DNA of 33,412 bases from Actinomycetes bacterium (GTDB lineage: Bacteria; Actinomycetota; Acidimicrobiia; Acidimicrobiales; RAAP-2), in NCBI GenBank assembly GCA_021823525.1, contig JAKANY010000017.1, forward strand, positions 1 through 33,412. Reading direction: 5' to 3'. The notes beneath the pieces are model-generated. The model did no database searches. It was not told where the DNA came from and saw only the letters and a program-made list of their open reading frames with translations. Made by a program: the position numbers and the translations under genes. Below are positions 15,565-24,688 of this stretch, in pieces (position 1 is the first letter of the stretch; every line of letters starts with the position of its first letter).

Positions 15565-16835
15565 GGTTCCCCGTCGGGCTCGACGAGCACATCCTCCACG
15601 CGTCGCCCCTCGATGCGCTGGACGGTGAGCCGGTAGCCCGGGACGCGGAACGACTCGCCGACCTCCGGGACGCCGCCAGCGAGGTCCAGGATCAGCCCGC
15701 CGACGGTGTCCCAGCCGTCCTTGGGCAGGTCGAGCTCGTAGTCGACGTTGGCGTCGTCGATGTTGAGGCGACCACTGATGCTCAGCCCACCGCCCGAGGC
15801 GCGCGCCGCCGCCTGCTGGTGCGGGTCGGACTCGTCGGCGATCTCCCCGACCAGCTCCTCGAGCACGTCCTCGAGCGTCACGAGGCCAGCCGTCCCGCCG
15901 TACTCGTCGACCACGATCACCAGGTGGCCCCGCGTGCGGCGCATCTGGGCCAGCAGCGACGCCACCCGCTGGGTCTCGGGCACGAAGTGGACCTCGCCGA
16001 CGTGCTCGCCGACGGCCTCGCCGCCGCGGCCCGCCACCACCAGCGCTGCCAGCTGGCGCAGGTGGACCAGGCCCACGACGTCGTCGACGCCCGCCCCCAG
16101 CACAGGCAGGCGCGACCGCCCGGACTCGACGGCGATGCGCAGGGCCTCACCGACCGTGTCGGACGCCTCGACGTCCACGAAGTCCGGGCGCGGGACCATG
16201 ATCTCGCGCACGATGGTGTCGCCGAACTCGATGACCGAGTGGATGAAGGCCCGCTCGTCCGAGGCGATCGCGGCGTCCTCGTGCGCGACGTCGGCCAGCG
16301 CCAGCACCTCGGACTCGGTGACACGGGCGGGAGACGCGGGCGCGCCCAGCAGGCGCAGCGCACCGGCGGCCAGGCCCTGGAGGCCCGAGGAGATCCAGCG
16401 GATCGGCGCCACCCGCAGCAGGCCGGCGACCAGGGGCGCGCTGAGCCGGGCGGCCACGTCGGGGTGCGTCACCGCGAAGTTCTTGGGAATGGCCTCGAAC
16501 AGCGTGAAGATGACGACCACCTCGCTGACGGTGGCCACGACGACACCCGCCGGCCCGAAGAGCCGTCCGGCGATCACGCCGACGAGCGTCGCCGAGGTCA
16601 GCTGGCACACGAGCACCAGCAGCAAGATGGGGTTCAAGAAGCGCTCGGGCGCGTCGGCCAGGCCCGCCAGGGCGCGCGCGCCGCGGCGGCCCTCGTCGCT
16701 GAGGACGCGGGCGCGGGACTTGGAGATGCGTACCAGCGACGTCTCGGCCGCGGCGAGGAAACCCGAGATCACCAGCAGCACCCCCACGACGGCCATGAGG
16801 ACCGAGTCCCCGGTCGACCAGGTCGCGGCGATCAC
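15561..16835 (-). CDS. CNNM/CorC-family membrane protein with CBS pair
   Basis: A 424-residue hemolysin-C/CorC-type protein, a family linked to magnesium or cobalt efflux. The N-terminal DUF21 transmembrane domain (about residues 8-140) has several hydrophobic segments, including VLMAVVGVLLVISGFLAAAE. A tandem CBS domain follows, starting near EIMVPRPDFVDV (about 207) and continuing through VDEYGGTAGLVTLEDVLEE (two adjoining stretches, about 310-330). The C-terminal CorC_HlyC domain begins around residue 345. GTG at 16835 forms a GTGA overlap with the ybeY stop; a longer reading runs back over ybeY. ybeY-corC-era is a common order in many bacteria. Confidence 0.93.
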   Translation of the reverse strand: MIAATWSTGDSVLMAVVGVLLVISGFLAAAETSLVRISKSRARVLSDEGRRGARALAGLADAPERFLNPILLLVLVCQLTSATLVGVIAGRLFGPAGVVVATVSEVVVIFTLFEAIPKNFAVTHPDVAARLSAPLVAGLLRVAPIRWISSGLQGLAAGALRLLGAPASPARVTESEVLALADVAHEDAAIASDERAFIHSVIEFGDTIVREIMVPRPDFVDVEASDTVGEALRIAVESGRSRLPVLGAGVDDVVGLVHLRQLAALVVAGRGGEAVGEHVGEVHFVPETQRVASLLAQMRRTRGHLVIVVDEYGGTAGLVTLEDVLEELVGEIADESDPHQQAAARASGGGLSISGRLNIDDANVDYELDLPKDGWDTVGGLILDLAGGVPEVGESFRVPGYRLTVQRIEGRRVEDVLVEPDGEP

Positions 16836-17332
16836 GGCCGGGCGCGGTAGTGGCGGGCCAGCAACTCCTGCTCGCGCTGCTCCATCCGCTCGGCCTCCTT
16901 GTCGAGCTCGTGGTCCCAGCCCAGCAGGTGCAGGACGCCGTGGACGACCAGCAGCGCCAGCTCGTCGTCGGTGGACAGCTCGTGATCGGGGGCGTTGCGC
17001 GCGGCGACCGCGGGGCAGATCACGATGTCCCCCAGCAACTGGGGGATCTCCAGCGCGGGTGGGTCGCCCGGGCCGGTCCCGCCGCTGTCGGGTGAGCGCC
17101 CCCCCGGCTCGGGCTCGTCGTCGATGGGGAAGCTCAGCACGTCGGTGGGGCCGGACTTGCCCATGAACTGCTGGTTCAGCCCGGCCATGGTCACCTCGTC
17201 GGTGAAGATCAGCGAGACCTCCACCAGACCCGCGACGCCCTCGTCGTCGAGGGCCGCGCGCGTGAGCGCCGACCATCGCGGCAGGTCCACCACCACGTCG
17301 TGCTGCTCGTCGGCGGCGAAGACGTCGATCAC
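16832..17332 (-). CDS. ybeY: Endoribonuclease YbeY
   Basis: A 166-residue metal-dependent RNase involved in 16S rRNA 3'-end maturation and ribosome quality control. The zinc-binding motif HGVLHLLGWDH (H-x3-H-x5-H) is complete near residue 131, and the FPTDVLSFP-like block appears as GPTDVLSFP. A Gly/Pro/Ser-rich insertion of about 20 residues follows that block. GTG overlaps the phoH stop (GTGA). It works with Era, encoded two genes downstream. Confidence 0.95.
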   Translation of the reverse strand: MIDVFAADEQHDVVVDLPRWSALTRAALDDEGVAGLVEVSLIFTDEVTMAGLNQQFMGKSGPTDVLSFPIDDEPEPGGRSPDSGGTGPGDPPALEIPQLLGDIVICPAVAARNAPDHELSTDDELALLVVHGVLHLLGWDHELDKEAERMEQREQELLARHYRARP

Positions 17333-18285
17333 GTGCGCTCCTCGTAGGCGGCCACGATGTCGGCCACGATGCGCGCGCGCACCACGTCGCGCCGTCCGAG
17401 GTGGACGAAGCGGATCCCCTCCACGTCGCCCAGGATCGACTCGATGCGGTCCATCCCGCTCTCGCGCCCGTTGAGGTCGATCTGGGTCACGTCCCCGGTC
17501 ACCACGGCCTTGGCGTTGAAGCCGATGCGCGTGAGGAACATCTTCATCTGCTCGGGCGTGGTGTTCTGCGCCTCGTCCAGGATGATGAACGAGTCGTTGA
17601 GGGTGCGCCCGCGCATGAAGGCCAGCGGCACCACCTCGATCGCGCCGTTGGCGATCAACCGCTGGGTCCCGTCGGGACCGAGCATGTCGTAGAGGGCGTC
17701 GTAGAGAGGACGCAGGTAGGGGTCGACCTTGGCCATCAGGTCCCCGGGCAGGAAGCCGAGCCGCTCGCCCGCCTCGACGGCCGGGCGCGTCAGGACGATG
17801 CGCTGGACGCGTCGCGCCTGGAGGGCCTGCACGGCGGCCGCAACCGCGAGGTAGCTCTTGCCGGTCCCCGCCGGGCCGATCGCGAAGGTGACCGTCGCGG
17901 CCTCGATCGCGTCGGCGTAGCGCTTCTGGCCCGCGGTCGTGGGCCGTACGGGCTTGCCGCGCAAGCCGCGCACGACCTCGTGGCCCAGGACCTCGCTGGG
18001 CCGCAGGTCGTCGTCGACCATGTCGATGGTGCGCGAGATCTTGGCCGGGTCGAGCGCCTGGCCGGACTCGAGGACCAGGACCAGCTCGTCGAAGAGGCGC
18101 AGGATCTTGCCCGCGTCGGCGCCCGACACCGAGATCTCGTTGCCCTGCACGGAGATCCGCGCCTCGGGGAACGCTCGCTCGATGACGCGCAGGTGCTCGT
18201 CGCGGGGGCCCAGGAGCCCGGCCAGCACGCTGACGTTGCCCACGGTCGTGGTCACGGTGGTCGTCGTGGCGTCCTCGAGCGTCAT
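17329..18285 (-). CDS. phoH: PhoH family ATPase (PhoH-like)
   Basis: A 318-residue P-loop ATPase of the PhoH/YbeZ family, a partner of YbeY in RNA metabolism. Walker A is GPAGTGKS (about residues 136-143), followed by TRPAVEAGERLGFLPGDL. The Walker B-type stretch is FIILDEAQN, and the block VTGDVTQIDL is conserved. An N-terminal KH-like region of about 110 residues precedes the ATPase. The ATG at 18285 overlaps the HIT gene stop (ATGA). The reading frame is open further upstream, but that part is antisense-free overlap with the HIT gene. Confidence 0.95.
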   Translation of the reverse strand: MTLEDATTTTVTTTVGNVSVLAGLLGPRDEHLRVIERAFPEARISVQGNEISVSGADAGKILRLFDELVLVLESGQALDPAKISRTIDMVDDDLRPSEVLGHEVVRGLRGKPVRPTTAGQKRYADAIEAATVTFAIGPAGTGKSYLAVAAAVQALQARRVQRIVLTRPAVEAGERLGFLPGDLMAKVDPYLRPLYDALYDMLGPDGTQRLIANGAIEVVPLAFMRGRTLNDSFIILDEAQNTTPEQMKMFLTRIGFNAKAVVTGDVTQIDLNGRESGMDRIESILGDVEGIRFVHLGRRDVVRARIVADIVAAYEERT

Positions 18286-18626
18286 CCGGGAGGCCACTCG
18301 AGGCGCCGGCCGCCCAGCAGGTGCATGTGGAGGTGCGCCACCGACATCTGGGCGTCGACGCCCACGTTGATCACCAGCCGGTAGCCGCGGTCGCGGATGC
18401 CCTCGTCGGCCACGACGCGCTGAGCCAGCATGATCAGGTCGTCCACCACCCCGCCGTGCTCTCCGGCCACCTCGTCCGCGCTCGTGATGTGCTCCTTGGG
18501 GATCACCAGCACGTGGACCGGCGCCTGGGGTGCCAGGTCGTAGAAGGCGAGCGCCCGCTCGCTCTCGGCCACCACGGTGGCCGGGATGGTCCGGTCCACG
18601 ATCTGACAGAAGAGACACTCACTCAT
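18282..18626 (-). CDS. HIT-family nucleotide hydrolase (HinT-like)
   Basis: A 114-residue histidine-triad protein that hydrolyses phosphoramidate or related AMP-linked bonds. It begins MSECLFC, giving a zinc-type Cys pair (CLFC), and ends with the triad HLHMHLLGG. The ATG at 18626 has AAGGGA about 6 bases upstream; GTG at 18650 is an alternative that would overlap rsmE. A HIT gene between rsmE and phoH is common in actinomycetes. Confidence 0.93.
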   Translation of the reverse strand: MSECLFCQIVDRTIPATVVAESERALAFYDLAPQAPVHVLVIPKEHITSADEVAGEHGGVVDDLIMLAQRVVADEGIRDRGYRLVINVGVDAQMSVAHLHMHLLGGRRLEWPPG

Positions 18627-18639
18627 GGCCGTCCCTTCA

Positions 18640-19344
18640 TCATGGCGCACTTCCGGGTGTCGCGGGCGGCCCCGCCACCCGGCGCCCGAGGGTCACCAGG
18701 GTAGCGGCCGCGACTGCGGCGGTCTCGGCGCGCAGGACGCCCTCGCCCAGCGACGCCCGCCGGCGCTGCGGTCCCCACTCGCCCGGCGCCCATCCGCCCT
18801 CGGGGCCCACGGCCACCGCCGTGATCTCCGACCAGGGCGCCGGGCCGTCGAAGTCGGCCACGACGACCTCGAGAGGGACGTCCTCGACGGGCGTCGCCGG
18901 GCCGATGGCGGGCAGGTGCGTGCGCCGCGCCTGGGCTGCGGCCTCGCGCGCCACGCGCACCCAGCGCTGGCGCACCCGCGCCGCCACGTCCTCGCTGAGG
19001 CGCACCACGCCGCGCGCGGCGACCAACGGCACGAGGCGCGCCACGCCCAGCTCGGTGGCCTTGGCGACGGCCCACTCGCTGCGGTCGCCCTTGAGCGGCG
19101 CCAGATAGAGCGCGGTGGGCGCGGGCGCCGGATCTGCGGCGACCTCGCTGGCCGGCTCGAGTCCGCCAGCGCGCACGTACGCCAGCGCCCACCGGCCCTC
19201 GCCGTCGCTCACCACGACCTCCTCGCCCTCCCGGGCGCGCAGGACGCGACGCAGGTGGTGGTCATCGGCGTCCGCCAGCACGGGCCTCGCGAGGTCGCCG
19301 ACGAAGAACTGGGCGACCGCGTCGCGGCGGCGCGCGTCGCTCAC
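18640..19344 (-). CDS. rsmE: 16S rRNA (uracil-1498-N3)-methyltransferase RsmE
   Basis: A 234-residue SPOUT methyltransferase that modifies U1498 of 16S rRNA. The N-terminal PUA-like domain includes HHLRRVLRAREGEEVVVSDG. The C-terminal trefoil-knot SAM-binding motifs are AVGPEGGW and LGEGVLRAETA. The central block LAPLKGDRSEWAVAKATELGV is typical of the family. GTG at 19344 forms a GTGA overlap with the dnaJ stop. The open frame extends far upstream, but that part overlaps dnaJ and is not coding. Confidence 0.94.
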   Translation of the reverse strand: MSDARRRDAVAQFFVGDLARPVLADADDHHLRRVLRAREGEEVVVSDGEGRWALAYVRAGGLEPASEVAADPAPAPTALYLAPLKGDRSEWAVAKATELGVARLVPLVAARGVVRLSEDVAARVRQRWVRVAREAAAQARRTHLPAIGPATPVEDVPLEVVVADFDGPAPWSEITAVAVGPEGGWAPGEWGPQRRRASLGEGVLRAETAAVAAATLVTLGRRVAGPPATPGSAP

Positions 19345-20435
19345 CGCTTGGACCGCCGGCGAAACAGCCCGCCCGCGACCTCGGTGACGTCCTCGCCCCG
19401 GTGCGCGGCCAGCTCGCGCAGCAGCTCCTCGGAGCGGTCGTCGAGCTCGCCGGGGACGTCGACGACCAGGTGCACGTACAGGTCGCCGCGACCCCGTCCC
19501 CGCAGGTGCGTCACACCCTCGTGGCGGATCCGGTGGACGGTGCCTGAGGCGCTGCCGGGCGCGACGTCCAGGGCCACCGACCCGCGCAGGGTCGGCACCT
19601 CGATGGTCGCCCCCAGGGCGGCCTGGGTGAAGGCCACGTGGGCCTGGTGGTGCAGGTCGTCGCCGTCGCGCACGTAGCGCGGGTCGGGCTCGACGCGCAG
19701 ATGCACGAAGAGCCGGCCGTTGGGTCCCCCGCGCGGCCCGGCCGGACCCCGGTCGGCCAGACGCATCGTCGAGCCGTCCTCGACCCCCGCGGGGATCTGG
19801 ATCGTCAGGGACACGGGCGCCGTCACGCGTCCGTCGCCCCGGCACGCCGGGCACGGGGTCGCAGTCACGGTCCCGAACCCGCCGCAGCGCGGACACGCCG
19901 AGGACGTCACCATCTGACCGAGGATCGAGTTGCGCACGCGACGGATCTCACCGAGCCCGCCGCACTCGGTGCAGGTCGTGGGGGACGTGCCCGCGGCCGC
20001 GCCCGAGCCCTCGCAGGTGGGGCAGCGCTGCGCGATGCTCGCACCGACCTCCTTGGTCGCGCCGAAGGCCGCCTCGTCGAGCGTGATCGTCACGCTGAGC
20101 TCGGCGTCGGGACCGGGCTGGGGGCCGTGGCGCGTCGGCGCGTGGCCCATGGAGCCGAAGAACATGTCAAAGATGTCCTGGACGCTTCCCGCGCCGAAGG
20201 GGTTGCCCCCCGCGCCCACGTCGGACCCGAAGCGGTCGTAGTTGGCGCGTCGCTCGGGATCCGACAGGATCTCGTAGGCCTGCGAGATGTCCTTGAAGCG
20301 GGCCTCGGCCTGCGGGTCGTCGGGGTTGGCGTCGGGGTGGTACTGGCGCGCCAGGCGGCGGTAGGCGCGCTTGAGCTCGTCGGGCGAGGCGCTCGGGTCC
20401 ACGCCGAGGATCGCGTAGAGGTCGGGACTAGGCAC
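19341..20435 (-). CDS. dnaJ: Chaperone DnaJ
   Basis: A 364-residue Hsp40 co-chaperone of DnaK. The J domain (about residues 4-70) has the HPD motif in RQYHPDANPDD. A Gly/Phe region (GAGGNPFGAGS) follows. The zinc region has four cysteine motifs (CPTCEGSG, CTECGGLG, CPRCGGFG, CPACRGDG), and a C-terminal substrate-binding domain completes it. It is therefore a type I DnaJ. The GTG start overlaps the end of hrcA by 8 bases. Through the CIRCE upstream of hrcA it should be heat-inducible. Confidence 0.96.
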   Translation of the reverse strand: MPSPDLYAILGVDPSASPDELKRAYRRLARQYHPDANPDDPQAEARFKDISQAYEILSDPERRANYDRFGSDVGAGGNPFGAGSVQDIFDMFFGSMGHAPTRHGPQPGPDAELSVTITLDEAAFGATKEVGASIAQRCPTCEGSGAAAGTSPTTCTECGGLGEIRRVRNSILGQMVTSSACPRCGGFGTVTATPCPACRGDGRVTAPVSLTIQIPAGVEDGSTMRLADRGPAGPRGGPNGRLFVHLRVEPDPRYVRDGDDLHHQAHVAFTQAALGATIEVPTLRGSVALDVAPGSASGTVHRIRHEGVTHLRGRGRGDLYVHLVVDVPGELDDRSEELLRELAAHRGEDVTEVAGGLFRRRSKR

Positions 20436-21474
20436 GCTCGTGACCCTCCAGGTGCTGGGTCAGCTCCTGGGAGACCGCGCGCGCCGTGGCGAGGGCCTCC
20501 TCGTACTTCATGCGGGTCGGCCCGAGCAGCCCGACGGCCCCGACGGGCTCGCCCTCCACCGTGACGGGCGCGACGACGATGGCGCACGACGCCAGGGGCG
20601 CCACGCCGCTCTCGGATCCGATGGCCACGCTCTGGCCCCGCTCGAGGATGTCCTGCACCAGCGAGACGACCAGCAGCTCCTGCTCCAGGATCGAGAGCAC
20701 CTGGCGCACGGTCTCGACGCCGTCGAAGGACTCGGCGACTCGCGAGGATCCGGCGATGAAGAGCTGCTCGCCCTCGGTGGTCGGGACGGTGGCGTGCAGC
20801 GTGGCCACCGCCTCGCGCACCAGGTCGGCCACGTGGTCGGCGCGCGAGGGCACCTCGAGGCGCTCGTCGAGCCGCGTGCCCAGCAAGAGGGCGTTCAGCT
20901 GCCGCGACGCCTCGGCGACCTCGCCGTAGCCGACGTCGAAGGTCACGTAGACGCTGTGCTTGGTCACGGTCCCGTCGGTGAAGACGGTGACGAGCAGCTG
21001 GTGGCGCGCGTCCAGGCTGACCAGCTGGCACGAGGCGATGGGCGTCCGGCTCCCCGCGGAGGCCACGACGACCGAGGTGTAGTGGGTCAGCTGGGACAGC
21101 AGCGAGGACGTGCGCGCGAACAGCTCCTCCACCTCGCCGCGCACGCCCGTGAAGAACTCACTGATCTGGTGCTGGGTCGGCTCGCCGACGACGCCGGCGC
21201 GCAGGTGGTCGACGAAGTACCGGTAGCCCTTCTCGGTGGGCACGCGACCCGCGGACGTGTGGGGCTGGGCCAGGTACCCCTCCCGCTCCAGCGCCAGCAT
21301 CTCCGAGCGCACCGTGGCCGACGACACCGCCAGGTCGCTGTGGGCCGCCACCGACCACGAGCCCACGGGCTGGGCCGAGTCGATGTGCTCGCGCACCACC
21401 GTCTCGAGGATCGTGGCCTTGCGCGCGTCCAGGTCGTGAGTCGTGGTCGGCTTGCGCGCCGGACGACGGGCCAT
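20428..21474 (-). CDS. hrcA: Heat-inducible transcription repressor HrcA
   Basis: A 348-residue repressor that binds CIRCE operators and shuts off heat-shock chaperone genes. The N-terminal winged helix (about residues 15-85) includes SSATVRSEMLALEREGYLAQPHTSAGR (two adjoining stretches), the hallmark of HrcA. A GAF-like dimerisation region and the C-terminal block LGPTRMKYEEALA follow. The ATG start has a strong AGGAGG 5 bases upstream. A near-perfect CIRCE lies 12 bases upstream, so the gene is autoregulated. It heads an eight-gene operon ending in era. Confidence 0.97.
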   Translation of the reverse strand: MARRPARKPTTTHDLDARKATILETVVREHIDSAQPVGSWSVAAHSDLAVSSATVRSEMLALEREGYLAQPHTSAGRVPTEKGYRYFVDHLRAGVVGEPTQHQISEFFTGVRGEVEELFARTSSLLSQLTHYTSVVVASAGSRTPIASCQLVSLDARHQLLVTVFTDGTVTKHSVYVTFDVGYGEVAEASRQLNALLLGTRLDERLEVPSRADHVADLVREAVATLHATVPTTEGEQLFIAGSSRVAESFDGVETVRQVLSILEQELLVVSLVQDILERGQSVAIGSESGVAPLASCAIVVAPVTVEGEPVGAVGLLGPTRMKYEEALATARAVSQELTQHLEGHERA

Positions 21475-21486
21475 GGCACCTCCTTG

Positions 21487-21513
21487 TTAGCACTCGATTC
21501 TACCGAGTGCCAG
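21487..21513. promoter_or_regulatory. CIRCE operator for HrcA
   Basis: TTAGCACTC, 9 bases, then GAGTGCCAG. The left arm matches the CIRCE consensus fully and the right arm at 7 of 9 positions. It lies between lepA and hrcA, 12 bases before the hrcA start. The candidate -10 is inside the spacer, so bound HrcA would block RNA polymerase. Confidence 0.96.
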
Positions 21514-21526
21514 TCCCGTCGGTCAC
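21497..21526 (-). promoter_or_regulatory. hrcA operon promoter (GTGACC / TAGAAT)
   Basis: On the minus strand TAGAAT (21497-21502) is a good -10 lying in the CIRCE spacer. GTGACC (21521-21526) lies 18 bases upstream as a -35 candidate and overlaps the lepA stop codon. Transcription would start inside or just after the CIRCE, leaving a short leader with the AGGAGG ribosome site. Confidence 0.6.
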
Positions 21527-23325
21527 TCCTCGAGGCGCAGCGCGGCCACGAACGCCTCCTGGGGGACCTCGACGCGTCCCAGGTTCTTCATGCGCTTCTT
21601 GCCCTCCTTCTGCTTCTCGAGGAGCTTGCGCTTGCGGGTGATGTCACCGCCGTAGCACTTGGCCAGCACGTCCTTGCGACGCGCCTTGACGGTCTCGCGA
21701 GCGATGACGCGCCCGCCGATGGCCGCCTGGATCGGCACGTCGAACATCTGGCGCGGAATGAGCGCACGAAGGCGCTCGACCATCTTGCGCCCGTAGTACT
21801 CGGCGTTGGCGCGGTGCACGATGGTCGAGAAGGCGTCCACGGGCTCGTGGTTGATGAGCACGTCCACGCGCACCAGCGGCGAGGTCACGTACCCGTGGGG
21901 CTCGTAGTCGAGGCTCGCGTAGCCCTTGGTCCGGCTCTTGAGCGCGTCGAAGAAGTCGATCACCACCTCGGCCAGGGGGATCGTGTAGCGCAGCTCGACG
22001 CGCTCGGTCGACAGGTACTCCATCTTGCTCATCTCGGCCCGCCGCGACTGGCACAGGTCCATGACTGCGCCCAGGTACTCGGCCGGCGTCAGGATCGAGA
22101 TCGCCAGCATCGGCTCGTCGATGTGGTCCAGGCGGCTCGGGTCGGGCAGGTCGGTGGGGTTGTCGATGTCGCGCTCGGTGCCGTCGGAGAGGAACGCGCG
22201 GTACACGACCGAGGGGGCGGTGGCGATCAGCGATAGCGAGAACTCCCGCTCCAGGCGCTCGCGCACGATCTCCATGTGCAGCAGCCCGAGGAACCCGCAG
22301 CGAAAGCCGAAGCCCAGGGCCCGGCTCGTCTCGGGCTCGAAGGTCACGGCCGCGTCGTTGAGCTTGAGCTTGTCCAGGGCGTCGCGCAGGTCGGGCAGAT
22401 CGTCGCCGTCGATGGGGTAGATGCCACAGAACACCATGGGCTTGGGGTCCTGGTAGCCCTCGAGCGGCTCCGATGCCGGGCGGGCGGCGTCGGTCACCGT
22501 CTCGCCCGAGCGCGCGCCGCCCACGTCCTTGATGCCCGCGATGAGGTAGCCCACCTCGCCGGGGCCCAGGCGCGGCGCGGGCACCATGTCGGGCGTGCGC
22601 AGGCCGATCTCCTCCACGTCGTGGGTCGCGCCGGCTTGCATCATGCGCACGCGCGTGCCGGTGCGCAGCGTCCCGTCGACCACGCGCACCGAGCTGACGA
22701 CCCCCCGGTACTGGTCGTAGACCGAGTCGAAGACCAGCGCACGCAGCGGCGCGTCGGGCTCGCCGCGGGGCGCCGGGATCCGCGCGATCACCGCGCGCAG
22801 CAGCTCGGCGACCCCCTCGCCGGTCTTGGCCGAGATCGACAGCACCTCGTCGCCGGGCAGGCCCAAGACGCGCTCGAGCTCCTCCTTGCAGCGCTCGGGG
22901 TCGGCCGCGGGCAGGTCGATCTTGTTGAGCGCGGCCACGATCTCGAGGTCGTGCTCGAGGGCCTGGTAGCAGTTGGCCAGCGTCTGGGCCTGGATCCCCT
23001 GGCTCGCGTCCACCAGGAGGATCGCCCCCTCGCAGGCCGCTAGCGAGCGCGACACCTCGTAGCCGAAGTCCACGTGCCCCGGGGTGTCGATCAGCTGGAG
23101 GATGTGCCCCTCGAAGTGCACGCGCACGTTCTGCGCCTTGATGGTGATGCCGCGCTCGCGCTCGATGTCCATCGAGTCGAGGTACTGGGCGCGCATCAGC
23201 CGGGGGTCCACGGCCCCGGTGATCTCCAGGATCCGGTCCGACAGGGTCGACTTGCCGTGATCCACGTGGGAGATGATCGAGAAGTTCCGAATGCGTCGGG
23301 GGTCGACGGGTGGCGCGGTACTCAC
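21523..23325 (-). CDS. lepA: Elongation factor 4 (LepA)
   Basis: A 600-residue ribosome-associated GTPase involved in translation or ribosome biogenesis. G-domain motifs are HVDHGKST (about residues 20-27), the switch I region [16 protein letters not shown] and NKIDL. The EF-G-like domains follow, with the LepA signature [14 protein letters not shown]. The C-terminal domain is basic and ends [17 protein letters not shown] in the form unique to LepA. The start is GTG. TAGCCT lies 9 bases upstream, giving almost no leader. It is divergent from rpsT. Confidence 0.97.
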   Translation of the reverse strand: MSTAPPVDPRRIRNFSIISHVDHGKSTLSDRILEITGAVDPRLMRAQYLDSMDIERERGITIKAQNVRVHFEGHILQLIDTPGHVDFGYEVSRSLAACEGAILLVDASQGIQAQTLANCYQALEHDLEIVAALNKIDLPAADPERCKEELERVLGLPGDEVLSISAKTGEGVAELLRAVIARIPAPRGEPDAPLRALVFDSVYDQYRGVVSSVRVVDGTLRTGTRVRMMQAGATHDVEEIGLRTPDMVPAPRLGPGEVGYLIAGIKDVGGARSGETVTDAARPASEPLEGYQDPKPMVFCGIYPIDGDDLPDLRDALDKLKLNDAAVTFEPETSRALGFGFRCGFLGLLHMEIVRERLEREFSLSLIATAPSVVYRAFLSDGTERDIDNPTDLPDPSRLDHIDEPMLAISILTPAEYLGAVMDLCQSRRAEMSKMEYLSTERVELRYTIPLAEVVIDFFDALKSRTKGYASLDYEPHGYVTSPLVRVDVLINHEPVDAFSTIVHRANAEYYGRKMVERLRALIPRQMFDVPIQAAIGGRVIARETVKARRKDVLAKCYGGDITRKRKLLEKQKEGKKRMKNLGRVEVPQEAFVAALRLEE

Positions 23326-23334
23326 GGTGAGGAC

Positions 23335-23340
23335 AGGCTA
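23335..23340 (-). promoter_or_regulatory. -10 of lepA (TAGCCT)
   Basis: TAGCCT on the minus strand is 9 bases before the lepA GTG at 23325. The spacing is slightly longer than at the other leaderless starts, so a leader of a few bases is expected. Confidence 0.5.
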
Positions 23341-23371
23341 CCGGCCCTTCGGTGGCACGGCGGTCCGCGTC

Positions 23372-23380
23372 TGCTAGCCT
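23372..23380 (+). promoter_or_regulatory. Extended -10 of rpsT (TGCTAGCCT)
   Basis: TGCTAGCCT lies 41 bases before the rpsT GTG, giving a leader of roughly 35 bases. It matches the TGC-TANNNT pattern of the two tRNA promoters in this window. Confidence 0.5.
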
Positions 23381-23421
23381 GACGGGGCCCCCGCGTACCG
23401 TCAATGAACGAGGTTTTCTCC

Positions 23422-23694
23422 GTGGCCAACATCAAGAGCCAGATCAAGCGCAATCGCCAGAACGAGGAAGCCCACGAGCGCAACAAGGCCGTCAAGTCCG
23501 AGCTGCGCACGCGGATCAAGTCGGCGAGCCGGGCACAGGGCACGCCCGACGAGGCAGCGGCCCTGGCCGTGGCCATCAAGCGCATCGACATGGCGGCCGC
23601 CAAGGGCATCATCCACAAGAACCAGGCCGCCAACCGCAAGAGCGGCCTGATGCGTCGCCTCAACGCCCAGCGGTCCGCCTCCGACGCGAGCTAG
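23422..23694 (+). CDS. rpsT: 30S ribosomal protein S20
   Basis: A 90-residue, Lys/Arg/Ala-rich primary 16S rRNA-binding protein. It begins (V)ANIKSQIKRNRQNEEAHERN, the standard S20 N terminus. GTG at 23422 is preferred over ATG at 23404. ACGAGG lies 8 bases before the GTG, the ATG has no ribosome site, and family members start at this point. The 3' end overlaps holA on the opposite strand by 35 bases. Confidence 0.96.
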   Translation: MANIKSQIKRNRQNEEAHERNKAVKSELRTRIKSASRAQGTPDEAAALAVAIKRIDMAAAKGIIHKNQAANRKSGLMRRLNAQRSASDAS

Positions 23695-24688
23695 GCACCG
23701 GGCGCGCGCCCACCAGGCGCGCTAGGCGCGCCACGAGGATCTCGACGACCGTGAGGTCGGTCGCGTCGCCCTCGCCCGCCTCGGTCCGACCGCCGAACGT
23801 CGTCCCGCCCTTCAGGTCGAGGTCGGCGCGCGCCACCAGGTGCACGGCCTCGGCGATGCGTGCGGTCCCCAGGCGGTGACTCGTCGCGAGCGCCTTGCCC
23901 GCCGGGAACGGGCTCACGCCCAGCAGCGAGGCCGCCTCCTCGGGCCGGGTGATCCCGGCGCCATCGAGACGCGCCAGGCGCAGCACGTAGCGCTGGAGGG
24001 CGTTGACGACCTGGACGCCCGAGCGCGACCCCGAGCCGAGCATCCGCTGAACGACGCGCAGCGCGCCGGGCAGGTCGCCGTGCTCGATGGCATCGGTGAG
24101 GTCCCACTCGGGAACGTCGCCCGCGTCGCCGACGTAGGGCGCCACGTCCTCCAGACGCAGCGTCGAGGCTCCGTAGACCGCCAGGCAGGTGCGCGCCAAC
24201 GCGTCCACGCGCGCCATGTCGTCACCCAGCGCTTCGGCGACGCCCCGCGCTGCGGCGGACTCCAGGGTCAGCCCGTAGTCGCCGAAGCGGCGTTCGACGT
24301 ACGAGACCCGCTCTTGCGCCCGGGACCCGACTGCGGTCTCCACCGTCTGCTGGGCCGCCCGGGCGAGCGCGCCGGCGCGCGAGCCCACCACGCCGACGAT
24401 GAGCACGGCGGCCGGGGTGGGGTCCTGCATCCAGGCCACGAGGTCGGCGGCGGCGTCCTTGCTCAGTGCCTGGGCCTCGCGCACGACGACGACGCGGTGG
24501 TCGACGAGGAACGGGGGCGTGCGCAGCGCCTCGAGCACGCGGGCCGGCACCTCGTCGCCCGCGCCGGCGGTGAAGTCCTCGAGGGCGGACGACGGGTCGA
24601 GCCCGCCCAAGGCTGCCTCGACCTGCCGGTGCAGTTCGTCGTAGACCATCGTCGCGTCGCCCCCGACCACGCAGATCGACGTGATCAC
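23660..24688 (-). CDS. holA: DNA polymerase III delta subunit
   Basis: A 342-residue clamp-loader subunit that opens the beta sliding clamp. The N-terminal part has GGDATMVYDEL, followed by RTPPFLVDHRVVVVREAQAL, in the manner of HolA where the Walker regions are degenerate. The C-terminal collar region ends in LDLKGGTTFGG. GTG overlaps the folP-like stop (GTGA). Its last 35 bases lie opposite the rpsT end. holA next to rpsT is common in bacteria. Confidence 0.9.
   Translation of the reverse strand: MITSICVVGGDATMVYDELHRQVEAALGGLDPSSALEDFTAGAGDEVPARVLEALRTPPFLVDHRVVVVREAQALSKDAAADLVAWMQDPTPAAVLIVGVVGSRAGALARAAQQTVETAVGSRAQERVSYVERRFGDYGLTLESAAARGVAEALGDDMARVDALARTCLAVYGASTLRLEDVAPYVGDAGDVPEWDLTDAIEHGDLPGALRVVQRMLGSGSRSGVQVVNALQRYVLRLARLDGAGITRPEEAASLLGVSPFPAGKALATSHRLGTARIAEAVHLVARADLDLKGGTTFGGRTEAGEGDATDLTVVEILVARLARLVGARPVPSSRRRRTAGR

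Noticed and set aside
21644..23404. Second minus-strand frame (586 residues) within lepA
   Set aside because: It overlaps lepA out of frame almost entirely and has no recognisable motif, while lepA is complete.
23404..23421. ATG start of rpsT six codons upstream
   Set aside because: No ribosome site precedes it. ACGAGG is placed correctly for the GTG at 23422, and S20 proteins begin at ANIKSQ.
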